From an uncultured Chlorobiaceae bacterium (GTDB lineage: Bacteria; Bacteroidota; Chlorobiia; Chlorobiales; Chlorobiaceae), in assembly GCA_903994455.1 (NCBI GenBank), contig CAJEXI010000003.1, forward strand, positions 62,001 through 126,000: a DNA stretch of 64,000 nucleotides. The letters run 5' to 3'. This document shows, one piece after another, positions 28,100 through 36,048 of this stretch. Positions within the stretch are counted from its first letter, which is position 1, and every line of letters begins with the position of its first letter. Under the pieces are notes generated by a model. The model had not been told where the DNA came from. It saw nothing but the letters and a program-made list of their open reading frames with translations, and ran no database searches. The position numbers were made by a program, and so were the translations under genes.

Positions 28100-28446
28100 T
28101 GGTGTGGTTACTTCGTGAATGTTTCCGGAACGCTGGATTACCAATGCGGATATCCTTTTGCAGCCCGGGGTGTTTTTGGGAAGATAAGGAAAAGAGGAAA
28201 GATAAACAGGGCCGGGAAATTTGTAAAATGGAAATTTACGTAAAAGGTTCGGAAACTCAAACAGAATTACATTGCGCATTAACGGAATATTTCGTAATGT
28301 TTAGCGCAGACAGGCTGCGTCTGCAATTGGGTTAAGGTACACCCGATAAAGATAACCGGACAGCCAGCGGAGGCGGTGCAAAGATAGTTGGCAAGTAAGA
28401 CAGAAGGGTTACCACTTTTAATTCGGACACTAAATTAAACGAGGAT
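28100..28446. other. Intergenic region at the left edge of the Ter island
   Basis: 347 bases separate divergent bchC and the first terD-like gene. Base composition shifts to AT-rich around 28430, just before the first Ter gene. No gene, RNA or clear promoter boxes are recognised; it must contain both divergent promoters. Confidence 0.4.
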
Positions 28447-29130
28447 ATGGCTTTAAATTTATCAAAAGGACAACGCATCGAGATTGGATTATCCAAAGTT
28501 GGCGTTGGGTTGGGCTGGGATCCAAACGAAGGAACAGGGTTTGATTTTGACCTTGATGCATCGGCATTCATGTTAGGAGAGAATAAAAAGCTGCCAACTG
28601 ATGATTATTTGGTCTTTTATAATAGCGAAAAAAGAGTATTGCCTGAATCGACCTTTAAAATAGAACCGTCAAACTCAGGTAAATATGCCGCATACACAAA
28701 TGATGAAGGAAAATACAGGAGTAGTGAGGATCATTGGAAGGAGAAAACAAGACCGGTTTCTGCTGATTTTTCTGTAATCGGAGCATTTGACGATACATCA
28801 GGAAATGAAAGTGATGGAGGTGATGATGAAACTATTACTATTGATTTATCAAAAGTTGATGCTAAAATTTTAGAAATAGTTTTATGTGTAACCATATACG
28901 ATTATGAACAACGGAGACAAAACTTCGGTCAGATAAGAAATTCATATATTCGAATTATCAATGAACTTACGGGAGAAGAAATAGCAAAATACGAGCTTGA
29001 TGAAGATTTTTCGGTAGAAACTGCGGTCGAATTTGGAAGATTATATAGACGAAATGGTGAATGGAAATTTGAAGCGATGGGAATGGGTTATAAGGGCGGG
29101 TTACAATATTTTGTTGATAAATATCAATAA
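28447..29130 (+). CDS. TerD-family protein with internal insertion
   Basis: 227 residues. TerD motifs are present: VGVGLGWDPNEG near the N terminus, FDFDLDASAFML, and the C-terminal block QNFGQIRNSYIRI followed by EDFSVETAVEFGRLYRR. Calcium-binding acidic residues are conserved (DLDAS, GGDDETI). Between VFYN (about residue 60) and the GDDE segment there is an extra stretch of about 40 residues not found in standard 190-residue TerD. It is first of a closely packed series of four TerD paralogs. Ter proteins are linked to tellurite, phage and stress responses; the biochemical role is unresolved. Confidence 0.88.
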   Translation: MALNLSKGQRIEIGLSKVGVGLGWDPNEGTGFDFDLDASAFMLGENKKLPTDDYLVFYNSEKRVLPESTFKIEPSNSGKYAAYTNDEGKYRSSEDHWKEKTRPVSADFSVIGAFDDTSGNESDGGDDETITIDLSKVDAKILEIVLCVTIYDYEQRRQNFGQIRNSYIRIINELTGEEIAKYELDEDFSVETAVEFGRLYRRNGEWKFEAMGMGYKGGLQYFVDKYQ

Positions 29131-29139
29131 GATAAGATT

Positions 29140-29799
29140 ATGGCAATAAATTTATCGAAAGTTACTCTTGAAAAACAAGGAGACAGTCACAAAATTGACT
29201 TAACGAAGGAAAGTGGTAATGCTCATACAGAGATAACTATTAATCTGAACTGGACACAAAAAACAAAAAAAAATGGTTTCTTTTCTGGTCATTTTGGAGG
29301 TACTCAATCTATTGACCTTGACCTGGGATGTTTTTACCTGTTAAATGACGGCCAGCGATCCGTTATTGACGGGGTTCAATTTTCGAATGGTCTTGGAGGC
29401 CCCAAAGAGCGATTGACGAAACAGGGAAGGTATACTGGTATACCGTGGATTTGGCATACAGGGGATGACCGTTCCGGGGCTGGTGGTGAAAATATATTGG
29501 TAAATCCTGCCGGGCTTTCTGATTTGAAAAGAATTGTTGTTTATTGTTTTATTTATGAGGGTATTGCTAAGTGGGAAGAAACAAATGCGGTGGTAACAAT
29601 AAAAGTATCAGGAAATCCGGATGTTGTTGTTGAAATGGGCAAGCAATACAATTCAAAAAAGTTTTGTGCCATTGCAGATGTGCTTATTGATTCAAAAAAA
29701 TCAATAACGGTAAAAAAACTTGTTTCATTTTATAATGGACACAGCGATTGTGATAAAGCATATAACTGGGGTATAAACTGGACTGCAGGTAGTAAATAA
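29140..29799 (+). CDS. Divergent TerD/TerA-like protein
   Basis: 219 residues. The start MAINLSKVTLEKQGDSHKID resembles its neighbours, and SIDLDLGCFYLLNDG and WHTGDDRSGAGGEN are TerD-like metal-binding segments. The C-terminal block is unlike canonical TerD (no FGQIRNS motif), closer to TerA/TerX-like variants. It starts 9 bases after the previous gene, in the same operon. Its role is probably accessory in the Ter complex. Confidence 0.75.
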   Translation: MAINLSKVTLEKQGDSHKIDLTKESGNAHTEITINLNWTQKTKKNGFFSGHFGGTQSIDLDLGCFYLLNDGQRSVIDGVQFSNGLGGPKERLTKQGRYTGIPWIWHTGDDRSGAGGENILVNPAGLSDLKRIVVYCFIYEGIAKWEETNAVVTIKVSGNPDVVVEMGKQYNSKKFCAIADVLIDSKKSITVKKLVSFYNGHSDCDKAYNWGINWTAGSK

Positions 29800-29814
29800 T
29801 TTAATAAAAATAAA

Positions 29815-30369
29815 ATGGCAATCAATTTAGAAAAAGGGCAAAGGGTTAATGTTAATCTACCAAAGTTTGTTGTAGGTTTGGGTTGGGATGCGAATGCGTC
29901 AAGCTCCGGGTCTGAATTTGATTTGGACGCTTCTGTTTTTATTCTTGGAGAGAATAAAAAAATACTGTCGGATTCATATTTTATCTTTTACAATAATTTG
30001 GTATCTCCAGATAAAGCTGTAGAACATACTGGAGATAATTTAACGGGGGCAGGTGATGGTGATGATGAAAGTATCAAAATTGATTTATCGAAAATCGACC
30101 CAAAGACAACTGAATTATGCTTTGTCGTGACAATTAACGATGCTGAAACCCGAAAACAGAATTTTGGTCAAGTTCGCAATTCATTTGTTCGTATCTATAA
30201 TCCTGACAACAATGAAGAGATTTTAAAATATGAATTAGAAGAGGATTTTTCTGTTGAAACGGCTGTTGAATTTGGAAGACTTTATAAACGAAATAGTGAG
30301 TGGAAATTTGAAGCTGTTGGAGTTGGGCTAAAAGGCGGGCTGCAAGATTTTTTAAACAAATATAATTAA
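29815..30369 (+). CDS. TerD-family protein (canonical)
   Basis: 184 residues, the normal TerD length. VVGLGWDANASS, FDLDASVFILGENKK, HTGDNLTGAGDGDDES and QNFGQVRNSFVRIYN are all classic TerD/TerE motifs with the acidic calcium-binding loops intact. It shares its last 40 residues closely with the first gene of the cluster (EDFSVETAVEFGRLYKR), showing recent paralogy. It is part of the tight operon, 15 bases after the preceding gene. Confidence 0.92.
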   Translation: MAINLEKGQRVNVNLPKFVVGLGWDANASSSGSEFDLDASVFILGENKKILSDSYFIFYNNLVSPDKAVEHTGDNLTGAGDGDDESIKIDLSKIDPKTTELCFVVTINDAETRKQNFGQVRNSFVRIYNPDNNEEILKYELEEDFSVETAVEFGRLYKRNSEWKFEAVGVGLKGGLQDFLNKYN

Positions 30370-30387
30370 TTTATAAAATCCAATAAT

Positions 30388-31065
30388 ATGGCTATAAATT
30401 TATCAAAAGGTCAAAAAATTAACTTAATAAAAGAGTCAGGAGAGAAACTTACAAACTTCTGTGTTGGGGTAAATTGGGGGGCCATCGAAACCGTCAAAAA
30501 AGGTATATTTGGGAGCAAAAAAATCATTGATAATGTTGATTTGGATTTGAGTTGTATTATGACAGATAATGCAGGAAACCTGATCGATTACATCTATTCA
30601 CCTGACTATAACGTTTTTTTGCAACGAAAGAATCATCCTCTTGGCAAACTTGCCTCTCAAGATGGTGCGTTGCGTCATAGTGGTGATGACAGAAAGGGCG
30701 ACCAAGGCGGTGATGATGGTTTGGACAACGAAATTATTACCGTCGATTTAAACAAGTTAAACAGTAGTGTTGAGAAAATATTCTTTTTTATTAATATCTA
30801 TTTAAATCAGGGTCAAAATATTGATTTTTCAAATATTCCCTATGCTAAAATAAGAATGTATGAAGGGACATCGACAAAGGTCAATAAAGTATTCTCAAAT
30901 TACGACATTGCAACAGACTCAACCTTTGTCAATAAAAGAGCATTGGTGCTCGGGAAATTGTACAAACGCAATGGTGAATGGAAATTTGATGCCATCGGCG
31001 ACCCGACAGAGGACAAAATATTTTTAGAAACAATTCAAGTAATCTTAAATAAATACGCAAAATGA
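30388..31065 (+). CDS. TerZ/TerD-like protein
   Basis: 225 residues. CVGVNWGAIETVKKGIFGSK followed by DLDLSCIMTDNAG and LRHSGDDRKGDQGGDDG is the TerZ-like version of the TerD fold, and GKLYKRNGEWKFDAIGD closes it. The gene overlaps the first TerY gene by 4 bases (31062-31065), so the TerD series and the vWA/phosphatase/kinase genes form one transcription unit. Confidence 0.85.
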   Translation: MAINLSKGQKINLIKESGEKLTNFCVGVNWGAIETVKKGIFGSKKIIDNVDLDLSCIMTDNAGNLIDYIYSPDYNVFLQRKNHPLGKLASQDGALRHSGDDRKGDQGGDDGLDNEIITVDLNKLNSSVEKIFFFINIYLNQGQNIDFSNIPYAKIRMYEGTSTKVNKVFSNYDIATDSTFVNKRALVLGKLYKRNGEWKFDAIGDPTEDKIFLETIQVILNKYAK

Positions 31066-31700
31066 GAAGATTGCCAGTATATTTGGTTTTGGATATTTCA
31101 GGCTCAATGTCCGGCGAACCAATTGAAGCCGTTAAAAATGGTGTTCAGGTATTGGTTTCAACATTAAGGCAAGACCCGTATGCCCTGGAAACAGCATTTT
31201 TAAGTGTCATAACATTTGATACTTCTGCAAGACAAGTAGTTCCGCTGACAGAATTATCAATGTTCCAAATGCCCGATATTAAGGCAACGGGGACGACCTC
31301 ACTTGGCCAGGCACTTTCATTACTTGCTAACAAGGTAAGCACTGAGGTTGCAAAAACCACAGCAGAGGTAAAAGGAGATTGGAAGCCACTTGTGTTTTTA
31401 ATGACCGACGGTGAGCCTACAGACAATTGGCAGAATGGATTAAATGACTTTAAAAACCAAAAATTCGGGATGGTCGTCGCTTGTGCGGCTGGTTCAGGTG
31501 CTAATACCACTATATTAAAACAAATCACGGAAGTCGTTGTACAGCTTGATACGGCAGATAGCGCAACAATTAAGGCATTCTTTAAATGGGTTTCAGCGTC
31601 TGTTAGTACAGGAAGCCAAAAAATTGAAGCGAGTGGCAAAGACGTTTCGGGATTAAACGAATTACCACCACCACCACCCGAAGTTAATATCGTGGTTTAG
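31062..31700 (+). CDS. TerY-type von Willebrand factor A protein
   Basis: 212 residues. The vWA MIDAS is intact: LDISGSMSGEPIEAV (DxSxS), TGTTSLGQAL (threonine) and FLMTDGEPTD (aspartate). The C terminus is a short proline run (LPPPPPEVNIVV) like other TerY proteins. TerY is the vWA member of the TerY-P triad with a PP2C phosphatase and a kinase, all present downstream. It probably presents partners in a metal-dependent manner; no enzymatic role. Confidence 0.88.
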   Translation: MRRLPVYLVLDISGSMSGEPIEAVKNGVQVLVSTLRQDPYALETAFLSVITFDTSARQVVPLTELSMFQMPDIKATGTTSLGQALSLLANKVSTEVAKTTAEVKGDWKPLVFLMTDGEPTDNWQNGLNDFKNQKFGMVVACAAGSGANTTILKQITEVVVQLDTADSATIKAFFKWVSASVSTGSQKIEASGKDVSGLNELPPPPPEVNIVV

Positions 31701-31887
31701 TTCAGGAAGGAATAAAGTAAAATCTATGGTTTTTTCTTTTCATGGAAAGGAGCTTCAGGAATGTCTGGTGCCAGGTAAAGATTTGCCTGAAAAACATGCA
31801 TTCCTGTTGCCACTAAAGTTTTAGAATACAAAGCAGGCTTTTCTGTTTTGAGTTGTATTTTTTCGATATTATTGGAAAAAGAGAGTT

Positions 31888-32523
31888 ATGAGGAGATTAC
31901 CGGTTTATCTATTAATAGACACTTCAGGATCGATGAGAGGCGAAGCAATAGCCTCTGTCAATGTAGGTTTAAATGCATTAATATCGTGCCTGAGAAAAGA
32001 CCCTCAAGCAACAGAATCAGCGTGTATTAGTATTATTACTTTTGATAAAGAGGTGAATAATGTAGTACCTCTTACTGAAATTGCAGATATTCAATTGCCT
32101 GAAATTACAACACCGGAATCTGGTCCTACACATTTAGGTAAAGCTCTTCAATTGTTTTGCCAAAAAATCGATGAAGAAGTAGTGCTTTCCACCAAAGAAA
32201 GAAAAGGTGACTGGATGCCTATACTCTTTATAATGACAGATGGAAAGCCCTCGGATATTTTACTGTACAGGGAAATGATCGTTGAAGTTAAAAAGAGAAA
32301 ATTGGCTGCCATTATTGGATGTGCAGCAGGACTTGATGCTAAACCAGAGTACCTCAAGGAGTTAACTGATAATGTGATAAGTTTGGATACAACAGACAGT
32401 GCGACGTTTAGTCAATATTTCAAATGGGTTTCGGATGTGGTAGGCATTGGTGGCAGAAGTATGGGGGCCACTGATACCTTGACTCTTCCACCACCTCCAT
32501 CAGAATTACACTCTATAATATAA
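31888..32523 (+). CDS. Second TerY-type vWA protein
   Basis: 211 residues, paralogous to the preceding vWA gene. MIDAS residues: LIDTSGSMRGEAIASV, GPTHLGKAL, FIMTDGKPSD. It ends in a proline-rich tail (TLPPPPSELHSII) of the same design. The 187-base gap before it contains no recognisable gene but may hold a promoter. Two TerY copies with different surfaces could serve different partners among the TerD proteins or the kinase/phosphatase pair. Confidence 0.88.
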   Translation: MRRLPVYLLIDTSGSMRGEAIASVNVGLNALISCLRKDPQATESACISIITFDKEVNNVVPLTEIADIQLPEITTPESGPTHLGKALQLFCQKIDEEVVLSTKERKGDWMPILFIMTDGKPSDILLYREMIVEVKKRKLAAIIGCAAGLDAKPEYLKELTDNVISLDTTDSATFSQYFKWVSDVVGIGGRSMGATDTLTLPPPPSELHSII

Positions 32524-32533
32524 TATAATACCA

Positions 32534-32794
32534 ATGATAAAAATACTACTCTTTCTTATTATTACTCTTTTGATTGTAAGCTTGTTTTTATATTCAAAAT
32601 TATTGCCATATAAAAACAAACTCACTGATAAATATCAAAATATTTTCAATTTTTTTGAAAGTATATTTAATCCATTATTGAACTTTCTAAGTTTAATAGC
32701 CAAACCAGTACAAGTGGGCAAAGGAATAGCGATTGATATGTCACAAATCATTTTGCTGTTTTTGTTTTTATTTATTTTAGGGGTACTTGTTTAA
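32534..32794 (+). CDS. Small two-helix membrane protein
   Basis: 86 residues with an N-terminal helix (IKILLFLIITLLIVSLFLYS), a basic/aromatic middle (FNFFESIFNPLLNFLSLI) and a C-terminal helix (IILLFLFLFILGVLV). It starts 10 bases after the second TerY gene. It may anchor part of the Ter system to the membrane. No family is recognised beyond general similarity to YggT-like small membrane proteins. Confidence 0.55.
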   Translation: MIKILLFLIITLLIVSLFLYSKLLPYKNKLTDKYQNIFNFFESIFNPLLNFLSLIAKPVQVGKGIAIDMSQIILLFLFLFILGVLV

Positions 32795-32821
32795 AGATGT
32801 TGTCTCTCTATCTTATCATTA

Positions 32822-32950
32822 ATGTTTCAGGGCAGTTGGGGAAATATTATGGGTACAGGTGAAGAAGAAGAAAATATATTTTTCTGGTGTGCCCTTGAAG
32901 CTATATTTGGTATTGCTGAAGGCAGCATTGATGTTATTTCAAAAAAATGA
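32822..32950 (+). CDS. Possible 42-residue small protein
   Basis: A frame from ATG 32822 (alternative ATG 32849) to TGA 32948-32950, encoding MFQGSWGNIMGTGEEEENIF to VISKK. It fills the gap before the phosphatase gene and ends 6 bases before that start. It has an acidic run and a hydrophobic helix. It could be a real small Ter component or chance; nothing similar is recognised. Confidence 0.3.
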   Translation: MFQGSWGNIMGTGEEEENIFFWCALEAIFGIAEGSIDVISKK

Positions 32951-32956
32951 TTAATT

Positions 32957-34345
32957 ATGGATATTATAAAATATAACGGTAATCTTGAAATAGCAGCAAC
33001 CGATGAAATGCAATTGATAAAATCGTTTGATAAAAATAATGCTGAAATTAAAAATGATATTATTTCAAAGTGGGGGGTGTTTGAAAATCGAAATAAATCA
33101 TTTGTTGAAAATAAAAATATATATATTGCAAATGGTAAAGTTAATCAAGAATATTGCTTTTCATTTAAAATTGATGAACTTGGATTATCAGATATAGGAG
33201 AATATTATTTTGAGGGATTAGATACATTTGGTTTGTCCTTTGATTCCGTGACCAATGAAATTAAAGGAATTCCAGTCACAGCCGGAGAGCATAAAATAAA
33301 GCTTGTCATTAAAATCAATGATTGGGGACATGGCAAGCTACTTCTGGAAAAGGAACTTACCCTTCTCATCAATCCAGATCCAAAATCACTTTGGAAAAAT
33401 ATTCCAACCCCAAATGATATTGAATATTTTAAACCAGATAGCAACCAGTCTTTTGTAAAGGTTGAGTCAGTGCAGAAGTCTTTTTTTGGGGAGAACAAAT
33501 TTACCAAACAAATTCTTATTGCGGCTAGCCAAAGAGGTCGTTCACATGCACAGGAAGGGAGACCAAGAGACGATGATTTTGGTTTATATTATCTTAAAGA
33601 GCATGATTGGTATATCATGACCGTAGCTGATGGAGCCGGTTCAGCAAAATCATCGAGAAAAGGCTCCGAAATTGCTTGTAGAACAGTTGTAGAGGTTTGC
33701 ACATCAAAAATCAATGAGAGGATAAGTGAGTTTGAGCGTCACATTAAAGAATTTCACTCTGACAAGACAGATGCAAATAGAAAGTGCATACGTGATTCTC
33801 TCTGGGAAATTCTTGGTAATGCTGTTTTTTTATCAGTAAAGAAGATTGAAGAAGAGGCCAGAGGAGCAGATAGGCCAATTAAGGACTATTCCACAACCTT
33901 GATTGTCTCCATAAGCAAAAAATTCAAATTTGGGTGGTTTGTTGGCGCGTTTTGGGTTGGTGATGGTGGTATTGGAATATATGACAAAAATAATCAGTTT
34001 GTCAAAGTGTTGGGTGAATCTGATGGTGGTGAATATGCAGGCCAAACACGTTTTGTAACGATGGCTGAAATTACACAGCCGCCAGAACTGTACAGACGTC
34101 TAAGATTTGAGATTGTTGATGATTTTACCGCTCTTATTTTAATGACCGATGGAATTACTGACCCCAAATTTGAAACAGATGCAAATCTCCTAAAAGTTGA
34201 CAAATGGAGTGAATTATGGAACGACTTGTCAAAAGAGGTGAATTTTTCATATAATAATGAAGATTCGGCGGAACAATTATTAAATTGGTTAGACTTTTGG
34301 GCGCCTGGTAATCATGATGACAGGACAATTGCAATCCTCTATTAA
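32957..34345 (+). CDS. PP2C-type protein phosphatase with N-terminal Ig-like domain
   Basis: 462 residues. Residues of about 55-150 resemble a putative Ig (He_PIG) fold: FGLSFDSVTNEIKGIPVTAG followed by HKIKLVIKI. The PP2C catalytic domain runs from about residue 185: RGRSHAQEGRPRDDDFGLY, TVADGAGSAKSSRKGSE, YSTTLIVSI, FWVGDGGIGIY, LILMTDGITDP and NHDDRTIAIL supply the metal aspartates. It is the phosphatase member of the TerY-P triad and sits 2 bases before the kinase gene. It probably reverses phosphorylation by the neighbouring kinase. Confidence 0.85.
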   Translation: MDIIKYNGNLEIAATDEMQLIKSFDKNNAEIKNDIISKWGVFENRNKSFVENKNIYIANGKVNQEYCFSFKIDELGLSDIGEYYFEGLDTFGLSFDSVTNEIKGIPVTAGEHKIKLVIKINDWGHGKLLLEKELTLLINPDPKSLWKNIPTPNDIEYFKPDSNQSFVKVESVQKSFFGENKFTKQILIAASQRGRSHAQEGRPRDDDFGLYYLKEHDWYIMTVADGAGSAKSSRKGSEIACRTVVEVCTSKINERISEFERHIKEFHSDKTDANRKCIRDSLWEILGNAVFLSVKKIEEEARGADRPIKDYSTTLIVSISKKFKFGWFVGAFWVGDGGIGIYDKNNQFVKVLGESDGGEYAGQTRFVTMAEITQPPELYRRLRFEIVDDFTALILMTDGITDPKFETDANLLKVDKWSELWNDLSKEVNFSYNNEDSAEQLLNWLDFWAPGNHDDRTIAILY

Positions 34346-34347
34346 TT

Positions 34348-35856
34348 ATGGCAAATACAATTAAAATTAAAGCCACAGATGGTTCTGATGTTGAATATAT
34401 AGATCAAATGTTTGATGCTGGTGGCATGAAGGATGTCTATTTTAGTCCAGATAAAAGTTATGTAGTTGCCTTTTTTAGAGATAAACAGGATTTTAATGCA
34501 AAAGACCGATTACAAAATATTGTAGGAAAATATAGAGACAATATTTTTAATCAAGCTGGTGGCGATTATTGGAAAGATTTATATTGTTGGCCTACTAAAA
34601 TTGTTGAATATAATGGAAAATTAGGTTTAACATGCCCAGCCTATCAAAAACATTTCTATTTCACTAAAGGGTCAATAAACAATGATTTCCTGGGAATTAA
34701 AGGAAAGCAAAAAGAGGGAAAATGGTATGCTTCGGCAAAAAATTTAAATAAATTCCTTGCTCCAGAAGAAAAGGGTGATTGGTTTAAATATTTTCAAATA
34801 TGCATTAGAATCAGTCGCGCCGTTAAAAGACTTCATGCTGCGGGTTTGGCTCATTCCGATCTCTCCTACAAAAATGTTTTGATTGACCCTTCTGCTGGCT
34901 TAGCTTCCATTATCGATATTGATGGCCTCGTTGTTCCTGGAAAATTCCCGCCTGATGTTATCGGTACTCCAGATTTTATTGCACCCGAGGTTTTAATGTC
35001 AAAACATTTACCCATCACCGATAGCAAGAGAGTATTACCGAGTATAAAAACGGATAGGCATGCACTCGCAGTCATGATTTATATGTATCTCTTACATCGT
35101 CATCCCTTAAAGGGAGGAAGATATTTTGGCGATGGTTTTGATCCAGATAAAGAGGAAGAGCGTAAAATGGGTGCTGATGCATTATTTATTGAGCACCCGA
35201 CCGATAGACGTAATTCTAATATGAAAAGAGAATATGATCGTGATTATACTATTTGTCTTCCCTTTATTGATGTCGATAAAATTCCATACACGGTGTGTGG
35301 TCCCTATTTAAAGAAATTATTTAATAAAGCTTTTATTGATGGAGTTAAAGACCCTGATGCAAGGCCTTCTGCGGTTGAATGGGAAGACGCATTATTGAAA
35401 ACTGTCGATTTAATGCAGCCTTGTCAAAATCCGGCTTGTTGGCACAAGTGGTTTGTATTTGATAACTCCACAAGTCCCAAGTGCCCATTTTGCGGCACAG
35501 AATATAAAGGACAATTACCTGTTTTGAATTTATATTATTCACGCAAAGAAGGAGTCTTTAATCCGGAAAATTACAGGTTAATGGTTTACAATAAACAGTT
35601 ATTATATATGTGGCATGTCAATAGATTTGTCTATGCCAACGAAAAAACTACACCCGAACAGAAAATACCGGTTGGGGACTTTCATTTCCATAATAACAAG
35701 TGGATACTTATCAACAGAAAATTACCATCAATGTATGATAAGGATATCGATAAAAAAATAGAAATAGGGGAAGCGGTTGAACTTACAGAAGGAAAAAGAA
35801 TTCTTTTATCAAAAGAGGATGGAGGCCGATTAATAATAGTGCAATTAGTAAAATAA
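34348..35856 (+). CDS. Ser/Thr protein kinase of the TerY-P triad, with zinc ribbon
   Basis: 502 residues. The kinase core is seen in AVKRLHAAGLAHSDLSYKNV (catalytic loop, HSD for HRD), SIIDIDGLVVPGKFPP (DFG region replaced by D-I-D-G, the usual form in this subfamily) and GTPDFIAPEVL. A zinc ribbon follows (CQNPACWHKW ... CPFCGTEY). The C-terminal 120 residues are beta-rich and could be FHA-like. It is the third triad member after TerY and PP2C. Targets are unknown; TerD or vWA proteins are the obvious candidates. Confidence 0.82.
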   Translation: MANTIKIKATDGSDVEYIDQMFDAGGMKDVYFSPDKSYVVAFFRDKQDFNAKDRLQNIVGKYRDNIFNQAGGDYWKDLYCWPTKIVEYNGKLGLTCPAYQKHFYFTKGSINNDFLGIKGKQKEGKWYASAKNLNKFLAPEEKGDWFKYFQICIRISRAVKRLHAAGLAHSDLSYKNVLIDPSAGLASIIDIDGLVVPGKFPPDVIGTPDFIAPEVLMSKHLPITDSKRVLPSIKTDRHALAVMIYMYLLHRHPLKGGRYFGDGFDPDKEEERKMGADALFIEHPTDRRNSNMKREYDRDYTICLPFIDVDKIPYTVCGPYLKKLFNKAFIDGVKDPDARPSAVEWEDALLKTVDLMQPCQNPACWHKWFVFDNSTSPKCPFCGTEYKGQLPVLNLYYSRKEGVFNPENYRLMVYNKQLLYMWHVNRFVYANEKTTPEQKIPVGDFHFHNNKWILINRKLPSMYDKDIDKKIEIGEAVELTEGKRILLSKEDGGRLIIVQLVK

Positions 35857-36048
35857 TATAAAGAATAGTAATCTTTAAATTTGGTGCAGGATAAAATCTA
35901 TATAACAATTTAAAACCATAATTCACCTTCATTATTTTAACAAAAATTTAAACAAAAGCAACCGTAATAATTTAATATTTTAAAAATATATCTCGATATT
36001 TTCTAACCTTGGTTTATTACGTCGTATTAAAAAATTTATTTATAAAAA

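Noticed and set aside
28447..31065. Tellurite-resistance operon in the strict sense
   Set aside because: TerC and the classic terZABCDE order are not present here; the TerD-TerY-PP2C-kinase composition fits a broader stress-signalling system.
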